Shown here: one piece after another, positions 35,801-45,627 of the stretch
How the letters are laid out: each line of letters begins with the position of its first letter
Position numbering within the stretch: position 1 is the stretch's first letter
Source: Corinectria fuckeliana
Taxonomy: Eukaryota > Ascomycota > Sordariomycetes > Hypocreales > Nectriaceae
Direction: 5' to 3'
NCBI GenBank assembly: GCA_019137255.1
Contig: WPDH01000217.1
Span: 1 to 64,000, forward strand
DNA length: 64,000 nt
Translations under genes and position numbers: made by a program
Notes under the pieces: generated by a model
Told to the model about the DNA's origin: nothing
The model's input: only the letters and a program-made list of their open reading frames with translations
Databases searched by the model: none

Positions 35801-35848
35801 GCTGTTGAAGTCGTAGCTCAATGCCAGACTCTCGAGATAGGTCGTCAT
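32823..35848 (-). CDS. Zn2Cys6 fungal transcription factor
   Basis: Three minus-strand exons (35848-35066, 35007-34645, 34583-32823) give 968 residues. The binuclear zinc cluster is at residues 84-110, with Cys at 84, 87, 94, 100, 103 and 110 (spacing 2-6-5-2-6). A short linker and a coiled-coil-like segment (VELVKRLRKLEGIVEELSGQ) follow, suited to dimerisation. The fungal-specific regulatory domain spans roughly residues 290-720, with the motif RRRIWWQLLVLDLRAADELG. The C-terminal 200 residues are Pro/Gln/Met-rich and acidic, resembling an activation region. The target pathway cannot be read from sequence. The second intron (34584-34644) begins GCAAGT rather than GT, with a CTAAC branch site and AAG acceptor; no frame-preserving GT alternative is apparent. 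The start at 35848 precedes another ATG 16 codons in. Confidence 0.9.
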
Positions 35849-38800
35849 GCTGGCGTCGTAGTCCAGATCGTGGACGAAAGGTGGTGACGAAGGTGGCGAC
35901 GCAACCGTTAGCGAGGGGTCATCAGCAGCCAGAGGTCGAATATGTATGTAGGTAGGCCTAGGTAGGTAGGTAGGTAGGTAGGTAGGTAGGCAGCGATGAA
36001 TTGGACGATGTGTGTTGAACCGAGCGCAACAAAAGCCGTGAACGAGTTTTACCGTCCTGCGGCCGGATCAGTAGGTTCGAGCATAAAGAGGCCGGGCCGT
36101 AGGGCAAAATGTGTGAGGGTTTGAGGTTGCGAGGTTTGCGAAGTTGCGAATGCCGGATGCAGATTGAGGTTGGATGAAAGAGGAAGTGGGGGGGGATTTG
36201 GAGGGATCGAAAGTGACGAAATGTTTGGATTGATAAGACGAAATGGCCGATACCCGCCTAACAAACTCGTTGACGGGGCTAAAGACCGCTAACAGACCGA
36301 TGACTCTTTCAAAACTCTCCATCTGCCGCTCGGCCATTAAGGGCTATCCCCGGCCCCGAAGCGCGCTGGGGCCTAATTGCCGTGGGGTGCTCTCCAGCCT
36401 TGAACGGGTTCGTGGTGCAATTCTGTACCACTGATTTGTTGATGACCAATCCACCTGTATCGTACATTTATTAGATTAGATACCTACTTATTACTTCCCG
36501 CTTGTTACGATCAATGGAAAGGAACAATTTGTTGTTCTTTGAAATTAGACAATTCTACTAGTACTTGACGATAAATCCCTCGTTAGAATGGGTTTAGCTC
36601 TCATGGTGTAGACGAATCGTTCAAGATGCGCTGAGCTTGAAGCGTGTTGGTTAATGGTGTTTCATCTGCCAAACCAACCTCACTGCACCCCGACCATAAG
36701 ACAAAGGAATGTTGGTTGCAGTGAGGGCTCATTTTGACATTGACGATAGCCAATCACATTCCGTGAGCATCGGGAGCTTTTGGCGTCCGATGTCGGTTGT
36801 GCTCGGAAGAGCGCAGTTGCTCGTCATGTTGCGGAGTCACCATGGCTTCAAGTGACAGAACCTAAGAAACCGTCGGGGACGGCACTTCCGATATATCTTC
36901 ACATTTGCCAGCCTTGTCTGGGTGGGGCGTTGTGTTATTGGTGAGGCTTGCCTGGCCGTCCTCGAAAGAAGTCTCGTGTCTGCCTTGCATGGGTGCACCG
37001 TGTATCTGATACATCATAAACGTCGTTACACTCAGGCCATGAAGCCCCCCTTCTTCATTCAACGACACAAGACCCAATCTGGGGGTTAACACTCCCCGGA
37101 TAGGTCGCGCTCATGCGCTGCCACTGCATATGATCTTCGTTGCACTCAGAAGTGCACTTCTCAACCAAACCACCGGGATGGTTCGCAGCCCCCCCCCCAC
37201 TTGCTTGATGCTTCTTACACCAATAAACTGTTGGATCGGGCTAAGATTAAGGCGAGAGGGTGCAGGGGGAGGCGCTACCTATATGATCAAACAAGTTGAG
37301 ATCCTAAAGTCGTCTTTATGATATTCTTAATCAAGTATCTCAAACAGCCAGCTTGGTCTTATAGACGGAAGCAACCGCGTCTGCTCCAATCAGCACATGC
37401 AATCGCCTGTGCGTTCCATAGTAGCCGGGGCCTTCACACCCACTTGAGTACCTGTAGAAAAGACCCTGTTACCAATGGAGGAGAAGCCACCATGATTTTA
37501 GCCGATGCCTTTAAATCCGGGTCTTATTCAGCGCATTTTGGACTTCCGGGGGACGACCGGGTTTCGGGTTACAGGATGTCATCGCCCATCGAGACTCGGA
37601 GGCGCCCCCACACCTGTTCGCCGCGTCCCTTAACCCGGCCGCCGGTGAGGCTATCACAGCCGCGTGCTTGAGCAATATCGTGGTACGACAACGTCCTTCC
37701 GACTCTCTCTCCACCAAACATGGGATGACTACGGCCAAGACACCATCCCCAAGTCATGGCTCACCGGGCCAAAACATCCTCTCCAACCGGTGTATCCATC
37801 GGTACCTCGTGATCTCCCCAAGGCTAACGCGGTAAGACGGCATAAATTTCGCACCAAAGAGTGTCACCAAACTCGATCCTCGCGGCCTTGGCCCATGCAC
37901 CTCCTCTCCTGTTCAATCATCCCAGGCTTCGGTCCTCCGTTGACAGGGAAGCGTCACCCACCGGACCCCCGACTCGATCTCGGACGGACCAGTGATATGT
38001 GGACAAGTTTCTAGTCGTATCGCAAGCGGCGGCGCAAAAAGTGTGGAATTTCACTCCGGTGCTGGAAGAGCCCGTCTTGGATACCCAACACTAGGAGCAC
38101 AGAGCCGCATCCTCTCAGCCGTGGCTGCGAAGCCCAAGGCCATCCCAGTCTGTCGCCGGTGTGCGTGGCTTCGGGATGTGAGATGGCACTTGTTGATTGG
38201 GACGGGCTGATATGGCGTCTGTTGGATGCCATGCACGTCAATACTCGGGGGATCCGCAATGGTAGCATCCGTTCTTGCTTGCATCGCACGATTGGCGGAG
38301 CTGCTCAACGCACATGGGGGTTGGGGAGCCATTCGCCATAGCTGCACTCAGCGAACCTAGAGGCATGACCAAGATGCATGAGAGGATGCAACCATACAAC
38401 TGGCATGGGGGATTTTATCCCAGGCCATCCATTTCCAGCGAATGAGACGTGGAGATGTCGTCGAATCGTCGCCCGTTACGGCCTCTCTAAGGGTACCCCC
38501 GACACCATACCCCAGATGCAAGCTGCGCTGTCATGATCACCGGCTGCGAGTGAATCCCCCAGCTGACCGGCCGAGACATGCCTCCATTATTGGCCTGCGA
38601 TGAGTTCACGAGGAGCCGTGATGCCGAGGCCAAGAGCCGTCCACCACCAAGACGGATACCCTAACGGGCCTCCCGTACACCCCAAGCCCCCATCACCACG
38701 ATATGCCGCCACGTGTGCCCCAGATTAGCAGCTTCTCCCGCACGAGATAGCTTCTGTATTCGTCATTGGCACGTCATCTATACGGCCCGCTACCTTTCCG

Positions 38801-39210
38801 TTCTGCCATGAGCGGAAGGTCAATATGAAGCTTGATAGACGGGATGGACCATCGCCCCGAGAGTGGCGTCATCCTATTCACAGAGAGCCAGCGGAAGCCA
38901 TCTAGCAGAGCCGCACGGCATATGTGGTGTTATATCATTGGCCTCGGGATGAGACATGGTTGTTCATCGAGCTTGTCTGATGGAATCCTTGATTGATGTG
39001 CTGTGGCCATGCGCCAGGCACATCCTAGCATATTGCCAGTTCTGGGGCCGGGCAATACATATATAATGTCGTCAACCGTCGAGGGCTGAAGTGGCATCCC
39101 CAAATTCTTCAACAGATCACCGAAGCAATCCTCTCCGCAAATAAAGTTGCAGCCGAATCAAGTACTTGGAATCAACAACTTGAAGCTCACTCAAGAGTCA
39201 GAGCTTCAAA
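35849..39210. other. 3.4-kb region without recognisable genes
   Basis: The left 300 bases are upstream of the regulator gene and contain a TAGG microsatellite. The remainder has normal GC and short open frames on both strands (for example 37318-37671 +, 37664-38014 +), none with family similarity or codon bias. The last 100 bases lead into the small gene at 39211. Confidence 0.45.
35959..35990 (+). repeat. (TAGG)8 microsatellite
   Basis: Eight perfect tetranucleotide units lie about 110-140 bases upstream of the Zn2Cys6 gene start, in its promoter or 5' UTR. Confidence 0.95.
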
Positions 39211-39393
39211 ATGTCTGAACCTGCCGGTGATAGGTACATACTTCATCGCTCTACGAGCATGACGAAGACGGCTAACAATGATAGCACCCCACCGACCACG
39301 CCGTTGGAGGAGTGGATTGGTGCTCCCGAAGAGCTTCCCGACAAGTGGGCTGGAGGCAGTAGCGAAGATGAGGAGGGAGGCGGAAAGTCCTAG
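39211..39393 (+). CDS. Probable 43-residue acidic protein, two exons
   Basis: Read without an intron the frame gives 60 residues, but an intron fits very well at 39234-39284. The donor is GTACAT, the branch word GCTAAC lies at 39271-39276, the acceptor is ATAG, and the length of 51 bases is normal. Splicing gives 43 residues: MSEPAGDSTPPTTPLEEW, then IGAPEELPDKWAGGS and an acidic SSEDEEGGGKS tail. The ATG context (cttcaaaATGT) is good. The composition suggests a soluble, disordered, acidic peptide; I know no family. It stands alone in a gene-poor stretch on the same side as a long leader. Existence is inferred from the intron signals only. Confidence 0.5.
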   Translation: MSEPAGDRYILHRSTSMTKTANNDSTPPTTPLEEWIGAPEELPDKWAGGSSEDEEGGGKS

Positions 39394-39810
39394 CGCTGGC
39401 GTAATCAGTCATGATACACCTCGGGGAATTCCATGGAGAGTTTTCTGTCTTTGTCAAGTATATTGTCTTTGACGACGTAGCACAGTTCGGCAGTCTCATC
39501 ACAAATGTATCACCTGAAGAAGGCTCCCTGTAGCTGTGTTAGCGATATGTGCATTCACTTTGGTATATCTAACCGTGGATGATCTAGTAAGTCAAGCATG
39601 AGCCAAGTCCGAACTATAGCCTCCAGCTAATAGGCGCGATAGCCTTGAGAATTAGGTATCATGTGCTCAATCAGCATCGTCGTGAGAAAGAAAGGGGTCG
39701 AGGGAGCAAAGTAGATGAGAAGTGTCATTGTACTGATAATATCCAGATAAGTTCATAACGCCGCGGTATTCCGATGCAATGCAACGCCTTGCTCTCTAGC
39801 GCAGATCAAA
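39394..39810. other. Spacer, 3' ends of two convergent genes
   Basis: AT-rich toward 39550-39750. Nothing else recognised. Confidence 0.5.
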
Positions 39811-42465
39811 TCAAAAACGCTTTCGTTCTTTCCCACGCAAATTAACCTTCCATAAGCAGCATACACTCTTTGACTCGCACCATTTCTTGAGTTCTCCGGG
39901 GCTGATCTCACCATCATACCCAGTCCGAGTCAACTCGCCCGAATTCAACCATGCAGCGAGGTCTTCGAGGACGATAGGATCGTAAAGCAAAATCTTTTCG
40001 TGCCAGGAAGGATTCGCCGGGTCAGTCGTTCGAGCAGTCGATTTAATCGCCTTCGTGACGTGGTCAAACAGAACTGCCTGCTGATCATTTGGGGACGCTG
40101 TTAAAGATGGCTGCGTATCCTCAGTCATGGAGAGAGATAAGTCAAGAGGAGGTGGTGACGAAAACATCCGTTCGATGGAAGAGCTCGGCGAAGATGCAAT
40201 CCCGCTTTCGTCATCCGATGCAGAGTCGGGAATCTCGATGACTGGGTTGACCGTGGCTTTCTTGCGCTTAGGAGAGTTGCGGACCGCATTGGATTTCTTT
40301 GGCGACTTTGGCTTCGACCTGGAACGGGATGCTGCGATTGGTGACGGAATAATACTGTCTTTCCTGGGCCGGCCTCGAGGTCGTTTTGGGGTCTCAGGCG
40401 GTTGCGCAGATGGTGGCGGTTCTTGTGCTTCCAGTGTGCTAGCACTATCCTTCCTAGGCCGGCCTCTCGTTCGCTTTACAGGACTTGCAGCTGGAACAGA
40501 TTTCCCTGATTGTGTCGACTCGGGAGCTACTGTTGCCGGAGCTGCACGAGTATGCACGCTGGCTTGGCCTATTCGAGCCTTGCTTTGCCAGCATTGATCT
40601 AGCAAGGCGATCATGCCACTTCGCCGCTTGATCGGCTTGAAGCCGTATGCTTTTATCTCCTTTGCGAGCTGAACATCGGTCAAAAGTTCGTAATTTGGCC
40701 GTGGTGGCTGGACGAGGGAGCTCATGTTTTGTCGCGAGTCATTTGGCTGAGCTACAGGAGCTTCAAAAGATTGGCGAGATCGGCTGGCCTGTTCCTGCAC
40801 GTTGGTGCTGGCGGAAATGTCGCTCCCGGAGAAAAACTGGGAGTCGCCGTCAACTAACTCCGTTGTTTGCTCGCCGGGCGGGCGCAAAATATCGGAAAGG
40901 TTGACAAACGAATCAGCATCTTCAGATGGAAGAAGTACTGTGGTGGTATTAGGCGTAACAGCATGGTCCTCGCTTCTGAAGTACCCAAATGGGTCAGCCA
41001 CTGGGTTTTCCATAGGTAGCTGTGGCAAGCCTTCAGTAAGGTTAATAACTTCGATGTCGAACAGGTCTCCCTCGATGTCTCTTGCCCCAGCTTCCCACAA
41101 CTTCGGTCGTTGTTCCGGAGGTTCAATAACATCGCTATTGATAGGGGTGACAAATTCACTAAAATCAACCATGCTGGAGAGTTTTACTGCAGCTTGGAGG
41201 TCCCTCAGAACAGTAGGTGACGGTTCTCTGGCCAATTGGCTTGAGGTCCCAAACACAAAATCTTGCTTCGCAACTTGATTAAGTGCCGCCCCAGGTGAAA
41301 GCAAAATAGGCTTCGGTGGCGGGGTTTTCTTCGTCTTGGCCTTGGATACACTCTTCCGTGCAGCTGGTCTGCCCTTTCCTTTCTTTGCGGGCTCTGTTGT
41401 GGTGACTGGATCAACACCATTTGGTGGAAAATGATTCAAGATGGAGGCGGGAGGCGGTACAAGATCCGGCTGAGTAGGTGTTTTGTAGGCTGCAGTTGCA
41501 AGCTCAGTGATTGTTCTGGCTTTTTTCTTTGGTGCTTTCTTCTTGGCTGGTAATTTCTCGGCGACTTCTGACAGATTCGCATCATTCATAGCTACGAGCT
41601 CAATGCGCTTTCGTTTCTTCAGAAAGCTCGAGTCCTCGTCTAGTGAGGTCGAAGCGTCTTGGAGATTTTCGTCTGCACATTTGTAAGTCTGAAGGAGGTT
41701 TCCGAATGTTGAGGTCTGTAGAAGGCCATCCCCCACAGAAACCGGCTGCTTGAGAGCCGAGGAGTCTGAGTCGATGTTGATGATGGTCTTTTGGGCCGGC
41801 GGTGTCCAGTCAACTCTCCGAGCCGTTGCAAGCTCTAAATCCAGAGGTTCATCAGTAATCTTCTTCGCTTTATCGACTGGACCAGGATCGGGGGCCGATG
41901 CGAAATGGTGACTCGTCGTACTAGTGCTCTTGCCACCTTTCGCTTTCGGGATTTCTGATTTTGAGGCCCCAGCTTTCTGTTTGGTATCCAATTTGCCATC
42001 TCCTTGCTCAATTGCCTGAGCTTTGGGCTGAGGCTTCTTCCGGGTTCTTGCTGCTTTGGTAGGCTTCGGTTCGTTTGTAATTTTGTCTTCTCCAGCATCC
42101 TTCTTCGCTTTTGCCTTTTGAGTTCTTGGTTTACGAGGCTTCGGCCGAGGTTCTGGTGGTACTTCAACGATCGTAGTTGACGCATCGACATTGCACGGAA
42201 CGTCGACGAGAGGTTCGTCGCCCGTGGCGGCTGTAGCCTCTAGCGCAGTCTCTGTAGCTTTCCAAACGCTTCGGGCCGAGACAAAACTTGTCAGGGCGTC
42301 TTCCGGAATCGGTGCAGCTTTGCTCCCACTTCTAAGAGGAGGCTGGGATTTTTGGAATACGATGGCATGTAGCGGTGGGAGATCTGGGGATGAGGATCCG
42401 ATCATGAGGCGTTCCTGTCGTGTACCTCGCGGTGGCAATGAGCGAAAGTCATCAGGGGATGTCAT
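39811..42465 (-). CDS. SLX4: Structure-specific endonuclease subunit SLX4
   Basis: A single exon of 884 residues from the ATG at 42465; the open frame continues upstream to 42600 but without an ATG. SLX4 is the scaffold that activates the SLX1 nuclease on branched DNA (Holliday junctions, flaps) in the nucleus. The C-terminal SLX1-binding domain is about residues 798-884 (FDHVTKAIKST, LAAWLNSGELTRTGYDGEIS, SVCCLWKVNLRGK). A helical SAP-like segment (LLTDVQLAKEIKAYGFKPIK) is at about 590-630. Two AT-hooks of the form RGRPRKDS lie near residues 665 and 696. The N-terminal half is basic and disordered, with KPRKPRTQKAKAKK and several Lys-rich clusters. It is divergent from RPS21, sharing a short promoter. 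Confidence 0.9.
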   Translation of the reverse strand: MTSPDDFRSLPPRGTRQERLMIGSSSPDLPPLHAIVFQKSQPPLRSGSKAAPIPEDALTSFVSARSVWKATETALEATAATGDEPLVDVPCNVDASTTIVEVPPEPRPKPRKPRTQKAKAKKDAGEDKITNEPKPTKAARTRKKPQPKAQAIEQGDGKLDTKQKAGASKSEIPKAKGGKSTSTTSHHFASAPDPGPVDKAKKITDEPLDLELATARRVDWTPPAQKTIINIDSDSSALKQPVSVGDGLLQTSTFGNLLQTYKCADENLQDASTSLDEDSSFLKKRKRIELVAMNDANLSEVAEKLPAKKKAPKKKARTITELATAAYKTPTQPDLVPPPASILNHFPPNGVDPVTTTEPAKKGKGRPAARKSVSKAKTKKTPPPKPILLSPGAALNQVAKQDFVFGTSSQLAREPSPTVLRDLQAAVKLSSMVDFSEFVTPINSDVIEPPEQRPKLWEAGARDIEGDLFDIEVINLTEGLPQLPMENPVADPFGYFRSEDHAVTPNTTTVLLPSEDADSFVNLSDILRPPGEQTTELVDGDSQFFSGSDISASTNVQEQASRSRQSFEAPVAQPNDSRQNMSSLVQPPRPNYELLTDVQLAKEIKAYGFKPIKRRSGMIALLDQCWQSKARIGQASVHTRAAPATVAPESTQSGKSVPAASPVKRTRGRPRKDSASTLEAQEPPPSAQPPETPKRPRGRPRKDSIIPSPIAASRSRSKPKSPKKSNAVRNSPKRKKATVNPVIEIPDSASDDESGIASSPSSSIERMFSSPPPLDLSLSMTEDTQPSLTASPNDQQAVLFDHVTKAIKSTARTTDPANPSWHEKILLYDPIVLEDLAAWLNSGELTRTGYDGEISPGELKKWCESKSVCCLWKVNLRGKERKRF

Positions 42466-42861
42466 GGCACCAGTGGCGGCAAACCGAGTGCGCAACGCGC
42501 ATCTCAGGATTCTGGTGCGTAACAGAATGGCTATGGCGTCGAAGAGAACGTTGTAGACGCGGCGACTGCAAGTCGATTCGTTGAAGGGCAAGCGCGGCAA
42601 CTAATCCGATCAACATTGGCGCATCGCCGGCAGCGGCGAATCTAGAGGGGCAAGATCGGGAATCGCGTCAATGCCACGGTGTCACATGACCAAGCACATG
42701 ACGCACACAAAGCCCTCGTGCCCCACGAAATTGGCGAACCACACCAAATTTCGACGGAACTTTTTTGCATCCCACCCAAGCCTTTGCGACGACTTCATCC
42801 CACGCCGACACAACACCCAAACCACCCTCACAACCTCCCCCCCCCTCTCACTACCGCAAAA
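42466..42861. promoter_or_regulatory. Shared promoter between SLX4 and RPS21
   Basis: Only about 396 bases separate the two divergent start codons. Near RPS21 the sequence is CT- and CA-rich with many ACAC and CCCC words; near SLX4 it is GC-rich. A ribosomal-protein-gene promoter therefore abuts a DNA-repair gene. No specific site is claimed. Confidence 0.5.
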
Positions 42862-43186
42862 ATGGAGAACGACCGTGGCGAGATCGTCGATCTGTAAGAC
42901 TCATCCGAGCCCTACACTTCCAACCAGGCCGAAATACTGATGCCGTATCACCAGCTACGTCCCCCGCAAGTGCAGCGCCACCAACCGCATCATCAAGGCC
43001 AAGGACCACGGCTCCGTCCAGATCTCAATCGCGAAGGTTGACGAGAACGGCCGTGCCGTCCAGGGCGAGAACCACGTCTACGCCCTTTGCGGCTTCGTCC
43101 GAGCGATGGGCGAGTCCGACGACGCCCTCAACCGACTGGCCCAGCGAGACGGAATTGTCAAGAGTGTCTGGAGCGCCCAGCGATAA
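42862..43186 (+). CDS. RPS21: 40S ribosomal protein S21 (eS21)
   Basis: Exons 42862-42893 and 42955-43186 give 87 residues, the exact length usual for fungi. The sequence starts MENDRGEIVDLYVPRKCSAT and continues with NRIIKAKDHGSVQISIAKVD and the end IVKSVWSAQR, all diagnostic of eS21. The protein sits on the small subunit and is needed for 20S pre-rRNA maturation. The intron (42894-42954) has a GTAAGA donor and splits a Leu codon. The leader is pyrimidine/CA-rich. Confidence 0.95.
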
Positions 43187-43659
43187 ACGTTGAGACTCGG
43201 CAGGGTACTTCGCATCTGGGTATGGGTCTTACAAAAGTAGGGATCCTGACAGGACCCTAGGGTTTGGTCCGGGCATGAAGGCATGGGTGAAAGAAGTTAG
43301 GGTTGGCTGCATCTAGCAAATCCATTCGAGGCGTTCGGCTCGATTTTGAGACAACACGACCATATCTCACTCTGCCTCCGAAGATGTGACAGGTGGTGAC
43401 ATGCACGCATCCCGGCTAGTGAAGTCTCCTCGGATGGACCTCGTGAGGTCACCTCCTTTCCGGGGATTCTGGGACTACTTCGATGGTCTCCGCGCCGCAG
43501 ATTGAAACTGGCCTGGAAAAAGCTGTGGTGGTTAAGTCTTTTACTATGGTACAGATACGGGTCAAACATAAAACATTGAACTACATGATCGTTCTCGCCT
43601 AGTGATTCAAATAATTGGTGCAACATATTACTTGGGTTATCTAGCTGGCTGTCGAAGCA
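43187..43659. other. Spacer between convergent RPS21 and photolyase
   Basis: About 470 bases with both 3' UTRs. No further feature recognised. Confidence 0.5.
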
Positions 43660-45627
43660 TCACGCATTGTCGCTCTCAATCCCATCCTTGTAGGCATGCA
43701 GGGCCCGTTCTCGACATGTCTTGTGTTCCACAATCGCCTTGGGATACCCCTTCTTCTTGGCCTTTGGTCCAGCACCTCGGTTGTATGGATCGTGGATCTC
43801 CTTGGAAGTCAAATCTTTCAGCTCAGGAACCCATTTGCGGATGTAATCGCCATTAGGATCGAACTTCACGCTCTGGAGCAGAGGGTTGAAGATCCTGAAG
43901 TAAGGTTGGGGATCGACACCCACACTGGCACCAAAGCCCCATCCACCGCTGTTGCTGGAAAAGTCGCCGTCAATCAAATGCTCCATGAAGTACCTCTCGC
44001 CCTTCCGCCAGTCATGCAGAAGATCCTTAGCCAGGAAGGAGGCGACAATCATGCGGCATCTGTTGTGCATATAGCCAATGCTGTTCAGTTGTCGCATAGC
44101 GGCGTCGACTATTGGATACCCGGTACGGCCTTCACACCAGGCAGTAAAATGTTCCTCATCGTAGGACCAATTGATGTTAGAGTACTCGGGTTTGAATGGC
44201 TTATTCATACTAGTCATGATCAGTTTTTGCTTCAAATCAAACCTAGTAGCCTGGACTTACCACACATATGGCCAATTGACCAGGACATGCCTGTAAAAGT
44301 CGCGCCAGGCAACCTCACTGATCCAGGTCTGAATACCGTCGTTTCCAGCGTTTAGCTTTTTGGTATTGTTTCTGTCTCGAGCAGTCCGTACACAGGTCCT
44401 GGCGCTGATTGTGCCGGATGCCAAGTGGACTGACAGACAAGAAGTTCCATTCTCTGACGGGATGTTTCGGTTGTTGTGATAGCCTCCAACTCTTTCTTCG
44501 CAGAATTTGTTCAATCGCTCCATTGCCTCATGCTCGCCACATGGCCAAAGAGAGTGGAACTTCTTCTTCTCTTCTTTAGTGAGAGCCTTGTTCTCGGGTG
44601 CATCCGGGATGGGAACGTCGAAGAGTTTCTTGAAGTCCTCGCGAGTGCTGTCAGGGTTTTTCGCCGGAGGATCGAAGGGCTCCAATAGATCGAGGTTTTC
44701 ATGGATATGCGAAACCCAAGATCGGTACCACGGAGAGTAAACAGCATATTGGTTCCCGGTACCAGTTTGTAGGCTTCCCGGGGACACTACGCAGGTGTCG
44801 TGGACGACTTCGAAGGACTTGCCTTTCTCAGCCAGGTCTCGTACCATGGCTGCCTCGCGTCGCAGCTCATCGACTTCGTACTCCATATTGGTGAAGAGAT
44901 GGTTCGCACCCCACTCATCCATAAGTTCGAGGATGCGCTCCGAGATCTTCTTTCTCTTCTCGACGGTCTCGATATAGAGCGGGATGTCGAGCTTGGCGAG
45001 ATCCTGCTGGAGCACTCCGAGTGTGCGCAACATGAAGTCGACTCTGACAGGCGATCTCAAGTGTGCTTCGAAGTCTTGAGGGCTCACAATGTACATGCAG
45101 ATCAACGGAACCCCAAGCTCAGCCGCCTTGTTGCTTGCCAGCGCCAGCGCCTTGTTGTCGCTGTGTCGCAGATCCATCTTGAACCAATGAACCACCGCGT
45201 CCTTGGTTTCAACACCCTTTCTCTCTTGCGCCGTCTCCTCCAAAGCGGAAACCAGTGCCTCAATCGGCCGGGGGATTTCATTGGTCCTGTATGCGCGAGC
45301 GCGTGCATTGCTCATCTCGGGCGGATAGTACTTGCGGAGAACAATGCCATGCTCCTCGGCTTCCTGGGCGAAATGATGCGGCTGGTGAAGAACATCGGCG
45401 AATTTGGATTTATCCACGGTCTTCATCTTCTTCGCGGCGCCACTGGACTCTGATGGAGTAGTAGACTTGCGCTTGGAAGGCATCGTGGCCAACTCCGAGG
45501 AAGGGATTCGAGGTCTCAAGTACAAAAATGGGTCAAACTGCCTGAGATGTCGGATTGATTGTAGGGGCTTGGACGAGATGCCTAATGAGGTACTGGGCAC
45601 TGACAGTCGAAAGCTCAATGAGAACAT
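43660..45627 (-). CDS. phr1: CPD photolyase (class I, FAD-dependent)
   Basis: Exons 45627-44261 and 44209-43660 give 638 residues. A second ATG at 45483 (residue 49) would give 590. The enzyme uses blue or near-UV light to split cyclobutane pyrimidine dimers. The N-terminal photolyase domain starts VVHWFKMDLRHSDNKALALA. The FAD-binding half has SVHLASGTISARTC, WRDFYRHVL, WCEGRTGYPIVDAAMRQLN, MHNRCRMIVASFLAKDLLHDWRKGE (split here only by description) and NSGGWGFGASVG. The intron (44210-44260) rejoins as VCMNKPFKPEY, the family sequence. The first 48 residues contain Arg/Ser and no acidic residue in the first 32, like a mitochondrial presequence. The stretch right after the second ATG (PSKRKSTTPSESSGAAKKMK) looks like a nuclear signal. 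Transcription is probably light-induced, as in related fungi. Confidence 0.93.

Noticed and set aside
42466..42600. N-terminal extension of SLX4 by 45 codons
   Set aside because: The longer frame starts at a TTG, not ATG; the ATG at 42465 is the first usable start.
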